Source: Limiplasma sp034927815 (GTDB taxonomy: Bacteria; Bacillota; Clostridia; Christensenellales; Aristaeellaceae). Taken from it: a stretch of 64,000 nucleotides of DNA. Below, piece after piece: positions 1 through 7,718 of this stretch. Each line of letters starts with the position of its first letter. The first letter of the stretch is position 1. The notes under the pieces were generated by a model. The model did not search any database, was not told the DNA's origin, and saw only the letters and a list, made by a program, of their open reading frames with translations. Position numbers and translations under genes: made by a program. The stretch spans positions 57,719 to 121,718 of the forward strand of contig JAYFPK010000014.1 in assembly GCA_034927815.1 (NCBI GenBank). Reading direction: 5' to 3'.

Positions 1-1202
1 TCCACCATGGTGAGCTTCACGTAGGAGCCCTGGGTGGCGTAGATGAGGCCGTTTTCCAGGTCGTTGACGGGCACCATGCCGGGCTGGTTCAAATCCACCA
101 AAATCAAATCCGCCAGATACCCTTCCTTCAGCAGCCCCAGGTCGGGATAGCCCATGGCCTCGGCCCCAACCTTGGTGGCCGCCGCCAGGCACTGGGCCGG
201 GGCAACGATGGTGGGGTCCAGCACCGTTCCCTTTTGCAGCAGCGGCATGAGCCTCATTTCCTCCCAAAGGTTGAGGTTATTGTTGCTGGCTACGCCGTCC
301 GTGCCGATGGCGACCTTGCAGCCCGCCTCCAGCATCCGGTGGATGGGAGCCACGCCGCTGGCCAGCTTCAAGTTGCTCACAGGGTTATGGACGATGGTGC
401 AGCCCTTTTGGGCGAACAGCGCGATGTCCTCCGGGGTAAACCAGACGCAATGGGCGGCGATGACCGGGAGCTCCAGCAGGCCCAAGCTGTCCAGGTATTG
501 GGGCGGGGTCATCCCGTGGCGCTCCATGCAGCCGTCAAAATCAAACTTGGTTTCGCTCACATGGACGTGGACCGGCAGCTGGAGCTCCCGGGCCCACTTC
601 TCCAGCTTGCGCATCAGGGCCGGGGTGGTGGCCCCTTCGGAATGGGGCGCCAGGCTGACACGGATGCGGTCCCCGCAGGACTTATGCCATTGCCTGGCAA
701 AATCAATGCCCGGATCCAAATCCGCGCAGCTCTCGTCAAAATCCACAACCCCATGCCCCAGCAGGGCCCGCATGCCGCTGTCCCGCACCCCTTCGGCCAC
801 CGCGTTCATGTGCATATACATATCACAAAAGGAGGTGGTCCCAAAGGAAAGCATCTCCATGATGCCCAGGTCCGTTCCGGCCCGCACCGCCTCGTCCGTC
901 AAGCCGGCCTCCAGGGGGAAGATGGCCTTGTGGAGCCAATCGTCCAGGCTAAGATCGCTTCCCACGTTGCGCAGCAGCGTCATGGGGGTATGGGTATGCA
1001 TGTTGCACAGCCCGGGCATAGCCAAAGCGCCCCCGCCGTCGATCACCTTTTCCGCCTCAAAAGCAGGGGCGGACTCCTTGGAGCCCGCATACACAATGCG
1101 GTTTCCATCAATATGAATACGGGCGTCCGGCACGAAGGGAATGTGCTTGTCCTTCTGGTGAACTCCCGGGGTCATGATGATATTCTCAATGCAAATGCGC
1201 AT
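1..1202 (-). CDS. Amidohydrolase of the MtaD/SsnA type, C-terminus cut by the window edge
   Basis: Reading leftward from an ATG at 1202 (ribosome site AGAGGGGG upstream), 400 codons remain open to the window edge. The protein has the cyclic amidohydrolase pattern: the MHTHTP metal motif (His69, His71), a later HVHVSETK His, an AAHCVW His and the catalytic IGTDGVASNNN Asp. This is the arrangement of 5-methylthioadenosine/S-adenosylhomocysteine deaminases and related aminohydrolases, which are cytosolic zinc or iron enzymes that deaminate purine-type substrates. The family is clear; the exact substrate is not, because guanine deaminase-like and SsnA-like members look similar. Only the last few dozen residues should be missing. 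Confidence 0.9.
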   Translation of the reverse strand, partial: MRICIENIIMTPGVHQKDKHIPFVPDARIHIDGNRIVYAGSKESAPAFEAEKVIDGGGALAMPGLCNMHTHTPMTLLRNVGSDLSLDDWLHKAIFPLEAGLTDEAVRAGTDLGIMEMLSFGTTSFCDMYMHMNAVAEGVRDSGMRALLGHGVVDFDESCADLDPGIDFARQWHKSCGDRIRVSLAPHSEGATTPALMRKLEKWARELQLPVHVHVSETKFDFDGCMERHGMTPPQYLDSLGLLELPVIAAHCVWFTPEDIALFAQKGCTIVHNPVSNLKLASGVAPIHRMLEAGCKVAIGTDGVASNNNLNLWEEMRLMPLLQKGTVLDPTIVAPAQCLAAATKVGAEAMGYPDLGLLKEGYLADLILVDLNQPGMVPVNDLENGLIYATQGSYVKLTMV

Positions 1203-1234
1203 GCCGCTTCCCCCTCTTTGTCATTTCCCCCTGA

Positions 1235-1666
1235 TTATACCATAAACCGCAAGGGTTTACGACGGGGGTTTTGGGGAGGGGAGCGTTGCCCTTGGCTATG
1301 AAAGAATTGTCTCATTCCTTCAGCAAAGGCTGTTCCCACAGTGAATAGCAAAAGGCATGAGCAGCAGCCTTTGGATTTCCTTTCCATACTGGTTGAAAAC
1401 CATTGGCTCCCTTTTCCGTAGCTTCCTCTGTTGTCAAACGCCCAACAGGAAAAACACTTCACGCATTTCACAATCTTTGCGAGCTCTCTGGAAGGCTGCC
1501 CCGCTTCCACTCCGTCTATCGTAAAAAACCGCTTGACATCCTTGACGTCCATACAGCCGGGCTGCCGCCGCCGCGCCTGCGCCACCGCGGGGATAAGGTC
1601 CTCAAGCTCCTCCGCCCGGTCCAGCTTCCCCTGAAACCGTTTCACCCTGGAAAAGCTGCCTTTCAT
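1235..1666 (-). CDS. Hypothetical protein, 143 aa
   Basis: I recognise no family. Support for a real gene is its own promoter (TTGCTC, 17 bases, TATAAT) and an AGAGG ribosome site 8 bases before the ATG at 1666; a GTG at 1675 is an alternative. The N-terminal half is basic and mixed-charge (VKRFQGKLDRAEELEDLI), with several Cys further on (KCVKCFSCW and CCSC near residues 65-105). The last 40 residues look compositionally random, so the frame may be degraded or the gene may end earlier in a different frame. It could be a decayed gene. Confidence 0.35.
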   Translation of the reverse strand: MKGSFSRVKRFQGKLDRAEELEDLIPAVAQARRRQPGCMDVKDVKRFFTIDGVEAGQPSRELAKIVKCVKCFSCWAFDNRGSYGKGSQWFSTSMERKSKGCCSCLLLFTVGTAFAEGMRQFFHSQGQRSPPQNPRRKPLRFMV

Positions 1667-1704
1667 TGCGCGCACCTCTGCCTATGTCCATTATATTGTA
1701 TTTC

Positions 1705-1733
1705 ATTATACGAGAAAGCGGCTCCGGGAGCAA
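1705..1733 (-). promoter_or_regulatory. Likely sigmaA promoter for the 1235-1666 ORF
   Basis: On the minus strand, TTGCTC (1728-1733) and TATAAT (1705-1710) are separated by 17 bases. The -35 element lies inside the terminator hairpin of the upstream gene. Confidence 0.5.
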
Positions 1734-1765
1734 CGGACGCCTTTGTCCCTTGCTCCCGCAGCCGC
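1718..1765 (-). terminator. Terminator hairpin after the SDR gene
   Basis: Two arms of about 19 bases are largely complementary (plus-strand GCGGCTCCGGGAGCAACGGA against TCCCTTGCTCCCGCAGCCGC). They lie just downstream of the leftward SDR gene. The T tract is short (CTTTC), so termination may be partial. Confidence 0.55.
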
Positions 1766-1780
1766 CGTTTACGCACTTGG

Positions 1781-2548
1781 TTACAGCGCCTTTCCCCCAT
1801 CCACCAGCAGGCTTTGCCCCGTAATGTAGCGGCCCGCCTCGGAGCACAGCAGCAGCGCGCTGCCCACGCAGTCCTCGGGCTCTCCCCAAAAGCCGCAAGG
1901 AATCGACTCCGTTACCTTTTGGCGGTATGCCTCATCGGCATAGGCCTGTGCATTGCGGTCCGTCATGATGACCCCAGGGGCCAGGTTGTTCACGGTAATG
2001 CCCTCCGGGGCCAGCTGCGCCGCCAGGGAGCGCACCATCATGGTTTGCGCCGCCTTGGAAGCGGAATACACCAGCATTTCAGGGTGAGGCTTATGCTCCT
2101 GAACGCTGCCAACAGTCAAAATTCTGCCCCAGCCCTTCCCGCGCATGGCGGGGACCGCCTTTTGCATCAACAGCAGCGAGGCCCGGGTATTCACGGAGAT
2201 CTGGGTTTCAAAATCCTCCAGGGTGATTTGCTCCCAGGGCTTTTGAATCTGCTGGGAGGCGTTGAGCACCAGCACGTCCACAGGGCCAAAGCCGGCGGCT
2301 TCCATCTGTTGCCAGATGCGCTGCGCACAGTCCGGGGCGATCAAATCCTGCTGTACGCAAAGGGCGCGCCGCCCCAAGGCCCGGATCAGCTCCGCCACCT
2401 CCCGGGCCTGGAGGCTGTTGCCGGAAAAATGCACGGCCACATCCGCCCCCGCCTGGGCAAAGCCCAAGGCCAGGGCCCGCCCGATGCCCCGGCTGGCCCC
2501 GGTGATAAGAACCTGTTTCCCGGTGAGGTCCAATCGTTTCTCCATCAT
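1781..2548 (-). CDS. Short-chain dehydrogenase/reductase (SDR), 255 aa
   Basis: Classical SDR of normal length. The Rossmann dinucleotide motif TGASRGIG is at residues 16-23, the NAS motif sits after strand 4, and the catalytic YSASK (Tyr and Lys) lies around residue 155. It ends with the usual GQSLLVDGG before the C-terminus. It should oxidise or reduce a small alcohol or ketone, most likely a sugar or polyol, using NAD(P). The start is one of two adjacent ATGs at 2548/2545 behind GGAG; a longer frame upstream has no ribosome site. It is the last gene of the leftward sugar-transport operon, so a sugar oxidation step that pairs with the divergent SMP-30 lactonase is a reasonable inference. 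Confidence 0.88.
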   Translation of the reverse strand: MMEKRLDLTGKQVLITGASRGIGRALALGFAQAGADVAVHFSGNSLQAREVAELIRALGRRALCVQQDLIAPDCAQRIWQQMEAAGFGPVDVLVLNASQQIQKPWEQITLEDFETQISVNTRASLLLMQKAVPAMRGKGWGRILTVGSVQEHKPHPEMLVYSASKAAQTMMVRSLAAQLAPEGITVNNLAPGVIMTDRNAQAYADEAYRQKVTESIPCGFWGEPEDCVGSALLLCSEAGRYITGQSLLVDGGKAL

Positions 2549-2638
2549 CCTCAACTCCACAGTTGCTTTCCAGTACGCCCTGCAAAACGGCCGCAAGGGG
2601 CACGCCGCCGGGCAGCTCCCAAGGCTCAAAAAGGTCCT

Positions 2639-3430
2639 TCACAGGGCAAAAGCGCGCAAGGCCTCGGCCTCCAGGGGGAAGTCAAACAAGGCCAGGCCAC
2701 CCAACAGCCCGGTAAACCAATTGCCCATTTCCCCGCCCCGGTGTACGCCGCCCACGGTGAAATCCGCCCCGTTTCCCCCGGGGGAGAACAAAGGCCGCCC
2801 GTAGGCGTAGGGGTTGCGCTCTCCCCTAATATCCAGCGCCCCGTCCAGGTAGGCCCTGGCTACGCTGCCGTCATAGGAAAAGCCGATCATATGCCATGCG
2901 TCCATGGGCACAGGGGTAGCGCCGATGGCCGCGTCCATGCAGTAGGGATACCCCTCCGTGGGCCCGCCTGTGGCGGATACATGCCCGCCCACTTGCTGGC
3001 CGCTTTCCCAGATTTTCAGGTCCAGAAACAGGCAGTACTGCCGCTGCCGCCGGGTTTCATTCCACATGCCCGCCACAGCCTGGCATTCCGGGAGTGCCTT
3101 GGGGCGGCGCTTCACCCAGGCGATCACGGTGAGGGCCGAGCGCCGGGCGGAAAAATCCAACAGCGGGCATTCTTCCCTTGGAAGAACAAAGTACCGCCCC
3201 TCTCCCATATCCGGGCAGCGCTTGCCAAACAATCCGTCCGGAGCATAGGAAATGTTGCCGTTGCCATCCCGGAGGGTATAGGCGGCCCGGCCTTTGGACG
3301 CCAGGCCCTGGGAAAAGTCCCAAAAGCAAACGGGGCTGGCTGCCAGCACACTTTCTATCCGGGCCTTGGGTTCCCGCAGCGCCATGGGCCTTTGCGGACG
3401 CATGCCGCTTTTTTCCTCCTGGTCCATCAT
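2639..3430 (-). CDS. LamG/concanavalin-like jelly-roll protein, 263 aa, no signal peptide
   Basis: The protein is essentially one LamG-type beta-sandwich. Typical features are an early WDFSQGL segment, ALTVIAWVKRR (strand followed by a basic turn), AWHMIGFSYDGSVARAYLDG near residues 180-200, and a final strand carrying GLLGGLALFDFPL. Such domains bind carbohydrate or form accessory domains of glycosidases. The N-terminus is hydrophilic and shows no secretion signal, so it should be cytosolic, which is odd for a lone LamG domain. It lies 11 bases after the second permease gene, so it is co-transcribed with the sugar importer and may be a cytosolic glycosidase or lyase relative. No catalytic residues are identifiable. 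Confidence 0.75.
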   Translation of the reverse strand: MMDQEEKSGMRPQRPMALREPKARIESVLAASPVCFWDFSQGLASKGRAAYTLRDGNGNISYAPDGLFGKRCPDMGEGRYFVLPREECPLLDFSARRSALTVIAWVKRRPKALPECQAVAGMWNETRRQRQYCLFLDLKIWESGQQVGGHVSATGGPTEGYPYCMDAAIGATPVPMDAWHMIGFSYDGSVARAYLDGALDIRGERNPYAYGRPLFSPGGNGADFTVGGVHRGGEMGNWFTGLLGGLALFDFPLEAEALRAFAL

Positions 3431-3441
3431 CCCCTGCCCCC

Positions 3442-4299
3442 TTATTTGAGCCCCGACATGGTAAGGCTTTCAATGAACTTGCGCTGGGCGAAGAAGAACA
3501 CCACCAAAATGGGAAGGGTGGATACCGAGGCCGCGGCCATGATCAGGTGCCATTGCACGCCGTTTTCCGTGGTGAACAGCGACAGCGCCAAAGGGATGGT
3601 GTAGAGCTTGCTGGAGCTGAGATAGATCAACGGTACGAAGAACTCGTTCCAGTTCTGCAAAAAGGTGAAAATCACCAGCGTAGCCACCATGGAGGTAGCC
3701 ATAGGCATCATGATCCGCAGAAAAATCCGGGGCTGGCTGCAGCCGTCGATTTTCCCCGCTTCCATCAGCTCATTGGGAACGGTGAGGAAGAACTGCCGCA
3801 TCAAAAATACGCCAAAGGCTCCGCAATAGCCAAAAATCTGGGGAACGATCATGGGAAAGTGGGAGTCCACCAGCCGCACCTTGGAAAGGGCGATAAACAA
3901 GGGAATGGTGGTGATTTCCACCGGCATCATCATGCCGCTGAGGATCACCAGAAACAGCGCGTTCCTGCCCCGGAACTCCAGCTTGGCAAAGGCGTACCCG
4001 GCCAAAGAGGCGAAAACCACCACCCCCAGGGTCACCACCGCCGCGATGTACACGCTGTTCCACAAATATAGGCCAAAGGGCTGCATGGAAAACAGGTCCG
4101 CGTAGTTTTGCCATACGATGGGCTTGGGCCACCACTGGGGCGGAAACAGCAAAACCTTGGAGTATTCCTTCAAGGACGTGGAGATCATCCAATAAAACGG
4201 CGCCAGCATCAAAGCGGAAATGAGGATGCACACGGCGTATTTGACGATCCTTGCGGCGCTCTTTTTCCGCTTGGCCAGGTATTGCGCGTCATCCCTCAT
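3442..4299 (-). CDS. Carbohydrate ABC transporter permease, MalG type
   Basis: The protein has 285 residues and six predicted membrane helices, the first at about 18-38 (YAVCILISALMLAPFYWMIS). The EAA loop is EAGKIDGCSQPRIFLRIMMP, the cytosolic helix that contacts the ATPase. The C-terminus ESLTMSGLK is typical of CUT1 MalG-type permeases. It overlaps the partner permease by 11 bases, implying translational coupling. No ATPase gene lies nearby, so a shared MsmX/UgpC-type ATPase elsewhere is likely to energise it. Confidence 0.95.
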   Translation of the reverse strand: MRDDAQYLAKRKKSAARIVKYAVCILISALMLAPFYWMISTSLKEYSKVLLFPPQWWPKPIVWQNYADLFSMQPFGLYLWNSVYIAAVVTLGVVVFASLAGYAFAKLEFRGRNALFLVILSGMMMPVEITTIPLFIALSKVRLVDSHFPMIVPQIFGYCGAFGVFLMRQFFLTVPNELMEAGKIDGCSQPRIFLRIMMPMATSMVATLVIFTFLQNWNEFFVPLIYLSSSKLYTIPLALSLFTTENGVQWHLIMAAASVSTLPILVVFFFAQRKFIESLTMSGLK

Positions 4300-5203
4300 G
4301 GTAGATCCACCTCTTTCTGATGTTCCATTGCGCCAGGGTCAAAATCAGAATGATGATGAACAGAATCGCCGATATGGACGACGCGTACCCGAACTCATAG
4401 AACTGGAAGGCCTGCTGGTAAATGTAGTACACAAACACATAGGAGCTGTTGCCGGGGCCGCCCCCGGTGAGGGTATAGATCTGCCCGAAAACCTTCAGGG
4501 ACCCGATGACGGTCATGATCATCACCAGAAACACGGAAGGGGCGATCATGGGCATGGTGATGGAACGAAACTGCCGCCATTTGCTGGCCCCGTCCAGGTC
4601 CGCAGCCTCGTAATACATCTGGGGCACGTCCTTCATGGCGCCGATCAAAATCACCATGTTCATGCCCAGGCCCTTCACTAAAGTCACAAACGCCACAATG
4701 GGGATGGCCAAGGAGGTGCTGAAGAGCCACTGCGGCCCCTGTACCCCCACCATGCGAAGCAGAATATTGATGATGCCGTTATCCGTTTGGAAGATATATT
4801 TCCAAATGATGCCCCAAACCACTACCGAGGTCACCACCGGGGTGAAAACAGCCGTGCGGAAAAACCCCACGCCGGGAAATTTGTCCTTCAAAAGGCTCGC
4901 CAGCCCCAGGCAGACGATCAGGTTGGAGGGCAGCAAAAGGGCCGCAAAGTACAGCGTGTTGATCACAGACGCGTGAAAGGTGGTGTCGCTGACCAGCGTT
5001 TTGTAGTTTTCCAGCCCGATCATCCGGGGGGCGCGGATCAGCGACCAATCCGTGCCGCTGATCACAAAGGTCGCCACAATGGGCAGCAGCACAAACAGCG
5101 CGTACCCGATCAGCATAGGGCTGATAAAGGCGTAGGCCCACCGCTCATCGCTTCTCTGGCCCGGATTCCGTCTTTGTTTTTCCTGTACCATTCGTTTCAC
5201 CAT
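4289..5203 (-). CDS. Carbohydrate ABC transporter permease, MalF/UgpA type
   Basis: About 300 residues with six helices (YAFISPMLIGYALFVLLPIV is the first) and the EAA loop YEAADLDGASKWRQFRSITMP. It pairs with the MalG-type permease downstream to form the membrane channel of a CUT1 sugar importer. The start is uncertain. The ATG at 5203 follows AAGGGA with almost no spacer, a GTG is one codon later, and an ATG lies at 5191. The sequence upstream of 5203 has no signs of coding. The binding-protein gene lies 175 bases upstream, separated by a strong hairpin. Confidence 0.93.
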   Translation of the reverse strand: MVKRMVQEKQRRNPGQRSDERWAYAFISPMLIGYALFVLLPIVATFVISGTDWSLIRAPRMIGLENYKTLVSDTTFHASVINTLYFAALLLPSNLIVCLGLASLLKDKFPGVGFFRTAVFTPVVTSVVVWGIIWKYIFQTDNGIINILLRMVGVQGPQWLFSTSLAIPIVAFVTLVKGLGMNMVILIGAMKDVPQMYYEAADLDGASKWRQFRSITMPMIAPSVFLVMIMTVIGSLKVFGQIYTLTGGGPGNSSYVFVYYIYQQAFQFYEFGYASSISAILFIIILILTLAQWNIRKRWIYHEG

Positions 5204-5331
5204 TCCCTTATGCCCATGCCGCCCCGCGTAGCTTTGGGCGGTTCCCTCCCCGCGCAGCCTCCGGCTGTGGGCCGGGCCCCGGCGGGGCCTGTGCGCAAGG
5301 AGTGTGGGCATGCCTATGGATTTTAACTCAG

Positions 5332-5366
5332 AAGGAGGCCGCCTTGGGCTGCAAGGCGGCCTCCTT
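5332..5366 (-). terminator. Strong intercistronic hairpin between binding protein and permeases
   Basis: A perfect 14-bp stem (AAGGAGGCCGCCTT / AAGGCGGCCTCCTT) with a 7-base loop sits 12 bases past the binding-protein stop. There is no U tract after it in the leftward direction. It more likely stabilises the binding-protein mRNA and lowers permease expression, as in malE-malF, than fully terminating transcription. Confidence 0.6.
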
Positions 5367-5378
5367 GGGAGTGCCCTG

Positions 5379-6653
5379 TTACTTCAGGAGCGGATCGACC
5401 TTTTCCTTCATCATCTGCACGATCTGCTCGGGGGTGTATTCCTTGGTGAACATCATCTCAAAGAGCTTGTTCACTTCCACGTCAATCTTCTGGTAGTTCT
5501 CATGGGCGGGATAGGACACCACGCCGGGCTTTTCAATCATGTCCACAAAGGCCAGCTTCACGCTCTCGGCGCTGGGCTGCCCATCGGGCTGGTTCAGGAA
5601 GGAGTCGGAATTCAGCACCGAACGGCGGGGCGAGGGGAAGGTGGAGATCAGCCGGGTGGCTACTTCCTTGCCGGTCAGATACATCACCAGCTTGGTAGCC
5701 AGGTCCTGATTGGGGCCTTTGACCACATGGTACCCGGCGAATCCGCTGGTCACCTTGGCGTCCGCGGCGGGCCCGGTGGGAGCGCCGATGATATCCCACT
5801 GGAAGTCCACCTTGCCCCGGAGGTTGGCGGCATAGCTGAAGGTATCCCGGGCCATGGCGATCTTTCCGGTTTCAAACTGGGTCTGGTCCCCGGGCTTCAC
5901 GTGGCTTTCGTCCACAAACAGGGCGTCGTAGAACTGCTGCATGCTTGTGATGCCGCCCTGGGTGTTCAGGGTAAATTCCGTCATTTCGGGGTTGAAATAG
6001 TCCGCGCCGTTGGCCAGCACGATGTCGTACAGGGAATTCATGTAGGCGGTGGGCTCGGTGGCGCCCTGGAGCTTCATCCCGTACACGCCCTGGGAGGGAT
6101 CGGTAAGGACCTTGGCGGCCTTGAAGAACTCCTCCATGGTCCAGTTGCCTTCCTGGCGGAGCTCGGTGGGGGTTTTCAGGCCCTTTTCCTCAAACATGGT
6201 TTTGTTGTAGAAAATGACCCGGGGACCAAAGGAGAAGGGAATGCCGTACACCTCGTCGCCCCGCTCAAACAGGGTGAGGGTGGAGGGGAAGAAATCCGCG
6301 TAGTCATACTGGGCGTCGGCCTTCACCACGGGGCCCAGGTCCACCAGCTCGCCGCTGGCGATGAACTGCGGAATCATTTTCTCCGCCAGCCAGATCACGT
6401 CCGGCGCGGTCTTGGAGGCCAGCTGAATGGAAATCTTCTGCATGTACTCGGCAAAGGGCACCAGCACGATTTCCACCGTGCAGTTGTTTTCCTCACAGAA
6501 GGGCTGCACCAGCGCTTCAAATTCCGTCTTTCTGGCGTCGTTCCCCCAGATGGACAGCTTCATCGCCGCCGGGGCGGCCTCACCCAAAGCCAGGGTAAGG
6601 GACAGGTTGAACACAATCGCCAGACACAGGACGATACCAAGGATCTTTCTCAT
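5379..6653 (-). CDS. Extracellular sugar-binding protein of an ABC importer, 424 aa
   Basis: Family 1 (SBP_bac_1) substrate-binding protein. A signal peptide (MRKILGIVLCLAIVFN, then LALGEA) is followed by the two-lobed domain, with LSIWGNDARKTEFEALVQPF at the start and a long run typical of MalE-like proteins (DVIWLAEKMIPQF, GIPFSFGPRVIFYNKTMF). It captures a mono- or oligosaccharide outside the membrane and delivers it to the two permeases downstream. The start is fixed by TTTAGGAGGAG seven bases before the ATG. There is no lipobox Cys, so the protein is not an obvious lipoprotein. It is the first gene of the operon and is divergent from the kinase-regulator genes that probably control it. 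Confidence 0.95.
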   Translation of the reverse strand: MRKILGIVLCLAIVFNLSLTLALGEAAPAAMKLSIWGNDARKTEFEALVQPFCEENNCTVEIVLVPFAEYMQKISIQLASKTAPDVIWLAEKMIPQFIASGELVDLGPVVKADAQYDYADFFPSTLTLFERGDEVYGIPFSFGPRVIFYNKTMFEEKGLKTPTELRQEGNWTMEEFFKAAKVLTDPSQGVYGMKLQGATEPTAYMNSLYDIVLANGADYFNPEMTEFTLNTQGGITSMQQFYDALFVDESHVKPGDQTQFETGKIAMARDTFSYAANLRGKVDFQWDIIGAPTGPAADAKVTSGFAGYHVVKGPNQDLATKLVMYLTGKEVATRLISTFPSPRRSVLNSDSFLNQPDGQPSAESVKLAFVDMIEKPGVVSYPAHENYQKIDVEVNKLFEMMFTKEYTPEQIVQMMKEKVDPLLK

Positions 6654-6719
6654 GCTTTCTCCTCCTAAACTTGATTGGGGAACGCCCACGAGCTGCCGGG
6701 AGCTCGCTGATCTATGCCG

Positions 6720-6725
6720 AGTATA
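6720..6725 (-). promoter_or_regulatory. Candidate -10 box of the sugar importer operon
   Basis: TATACT on the minus strand, 67 bases upstream of the binding-protein ATG. No good -35 is visible, which fits an activator-dependent promoter served by the neighbouring AraC-type regulator. A 6-bp palindrome (CGAGCT-N6-AGCTCG, 6689-6706) lies in the leader. Confidence 0.4.
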
Positions 6726-6812
6726 CCACAAGCCCTTGAAAAGGGTGATGGAACAGATTCGATAAAGGGTACGAGTTTTCGAGATTTTCTTTTTTTCCGC
6801 CCCAAAAGCTGT

Positions 6813-6818
6813 TATACT
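6813..6818 (+). promoter_or_regulatory. -10 box for the SMP-30/kinase/regulator operon
   Basis: TATACT ends 33 bases before the chosen GTG start. Transcription would begin near 6825, almost on top of the first in-frame ATG, so that ATG is unlikely to be the true start. Confidence 0.45.
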
Positions 6819-6851
6819 CTGCCCATGGAACAAAAGAAGGAGGGAATGCCA

Positions 6852-7718
6852 GTGGCGGCGGAACGGCTGTTGCCCGGCGAAATGATCCTTGGCGAATGCC
6901 CGGTGTGGGACGAGGGAAACAACGCCCTCTATTGGATCGATATTACCGCTGGGCAGCTTTGGCGGCATGGTTTTTTGGAAGAAGAAACCACCCAGGTTTC
7001 CTTTGACCAGAACATTGGCGCTTGCTGCCTCACCCGGAGCGGCGGGGTGCTGGTGGCTTTGGAAAAGAGCATCGTTGTGCTGCGGGACGGCCATCAGCAA
7101 ACCCTGGTGGAGGGAATCGAGCGGGAGCTGCCCCACAACCGCTTCAACGACGGCAAGTGCGACAGCCGGGGGCGGCTTTTCATCGGCACCATGCACCGGG
7201 AGGCGGAGAAGGAACGGGCCTCCCTCTACCGGCTGGAGCCTGCGGGAGCCATGGCGAAGGTTTTAAGCCCGGTGACGGTGTCCAACGGCGTGGCCTGGAG
7301 CCCTGATGACCGGTATCTGTACTATGTGGATACGCCCAGCGGCTTTTTGTGGCGCTTTGCATACGACGTGGAAACCGGAACCCTCTCCCGCCGCACGCCC
7401 CTGATCGATTACCGAAACGAGGAAGGGGACTTTGACGGCATCTGCGTGGACGCGGAGGGCTGCATCTGGGCTTGTCATTGGGGCGGCTTCCAGGTAAGCC
7501 GGTGGGATCCCCGCACCCAACAAAAGCTGCTCAGCATCCCCTTGCCCGTACCCAATGTCACCTGCTGCTGCTTTGGCGGGCCCGGCATGAACCGGCTGAT
7601 GATCACCACCGGAACGGGCCGGGACCCAAGGGTGAAAAGGGACTATCCCCTGTCAGGCAGCCTGTACGCCTGTGAAGTGGATACCGTGGGCCTTCCCTCC
7701 AACAGGTTCGGCCTATGA
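6852..7718 (+). CDS. SMP-30/gluconolactonase family lactonase, 288 aa
   Basis: Six-bladed propeller hydrolase of the SMP-30/LRE family. It carries GECPVWDEGNNALYWIDI at the N-terminus (metal Glu), NRFNDGKCDSRGRLFIGTM in the middle (metal Asn) and SNGVAWSPDDRYLYYVDT (metal Asn and Asp). These enzymes hydrolyse sugar lactones (gluconolactone, galactonolactone and similar) using a divalent metal. The start is best read as the GTG at 6852, because AAGGAGG is 8 bases upstream; ATGs at 6846 and 6825 are too close to the ribosome site or to the -10 box. The stop overlaps the kinase start (ATGA). Together with the SDR it suggests sugar dehydrogenase then lactonase oxidation of the imported sugar. Confidence 0.9.
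   Translation: MAAERLLPGEMILGECPVWDEGNNALYWIDITAGQLWRHGFLEEETTQVSFDQNIGACCLTRSGGVLVALEKSIVVLRDGHQQTLVEGIERELPHNRFNDGKCDSRGRLFIGTMHREAEKERASLYRLEPAGAMAKVLSPVTVSNGVAWSPDDRYLYYVDTPSGFLWRFAYDVETGTLSRRTPLIDYRNEEGDFDGICVDAEGCIWACHWGGFQVSRWDPRTQQKLLSIPLPVPNVTCCCFGGPGMNRLMITTGTGRDPRVKRDYPLSGSLYACEVDTVGLPSNRFGL

Noticed and set aside
1403..3604. 733-codon rightward frame across 1403-3604
   Set aside because: Runs antisense to the SDR and LamG genes; composition is shadow-like.
5204..5311. N-terminal extension of the MalF-type permease
   Set aside because: Arg/Gly-rich, overlaps a GC-rich leader and is unlike permease N-termini; no ribosome site.
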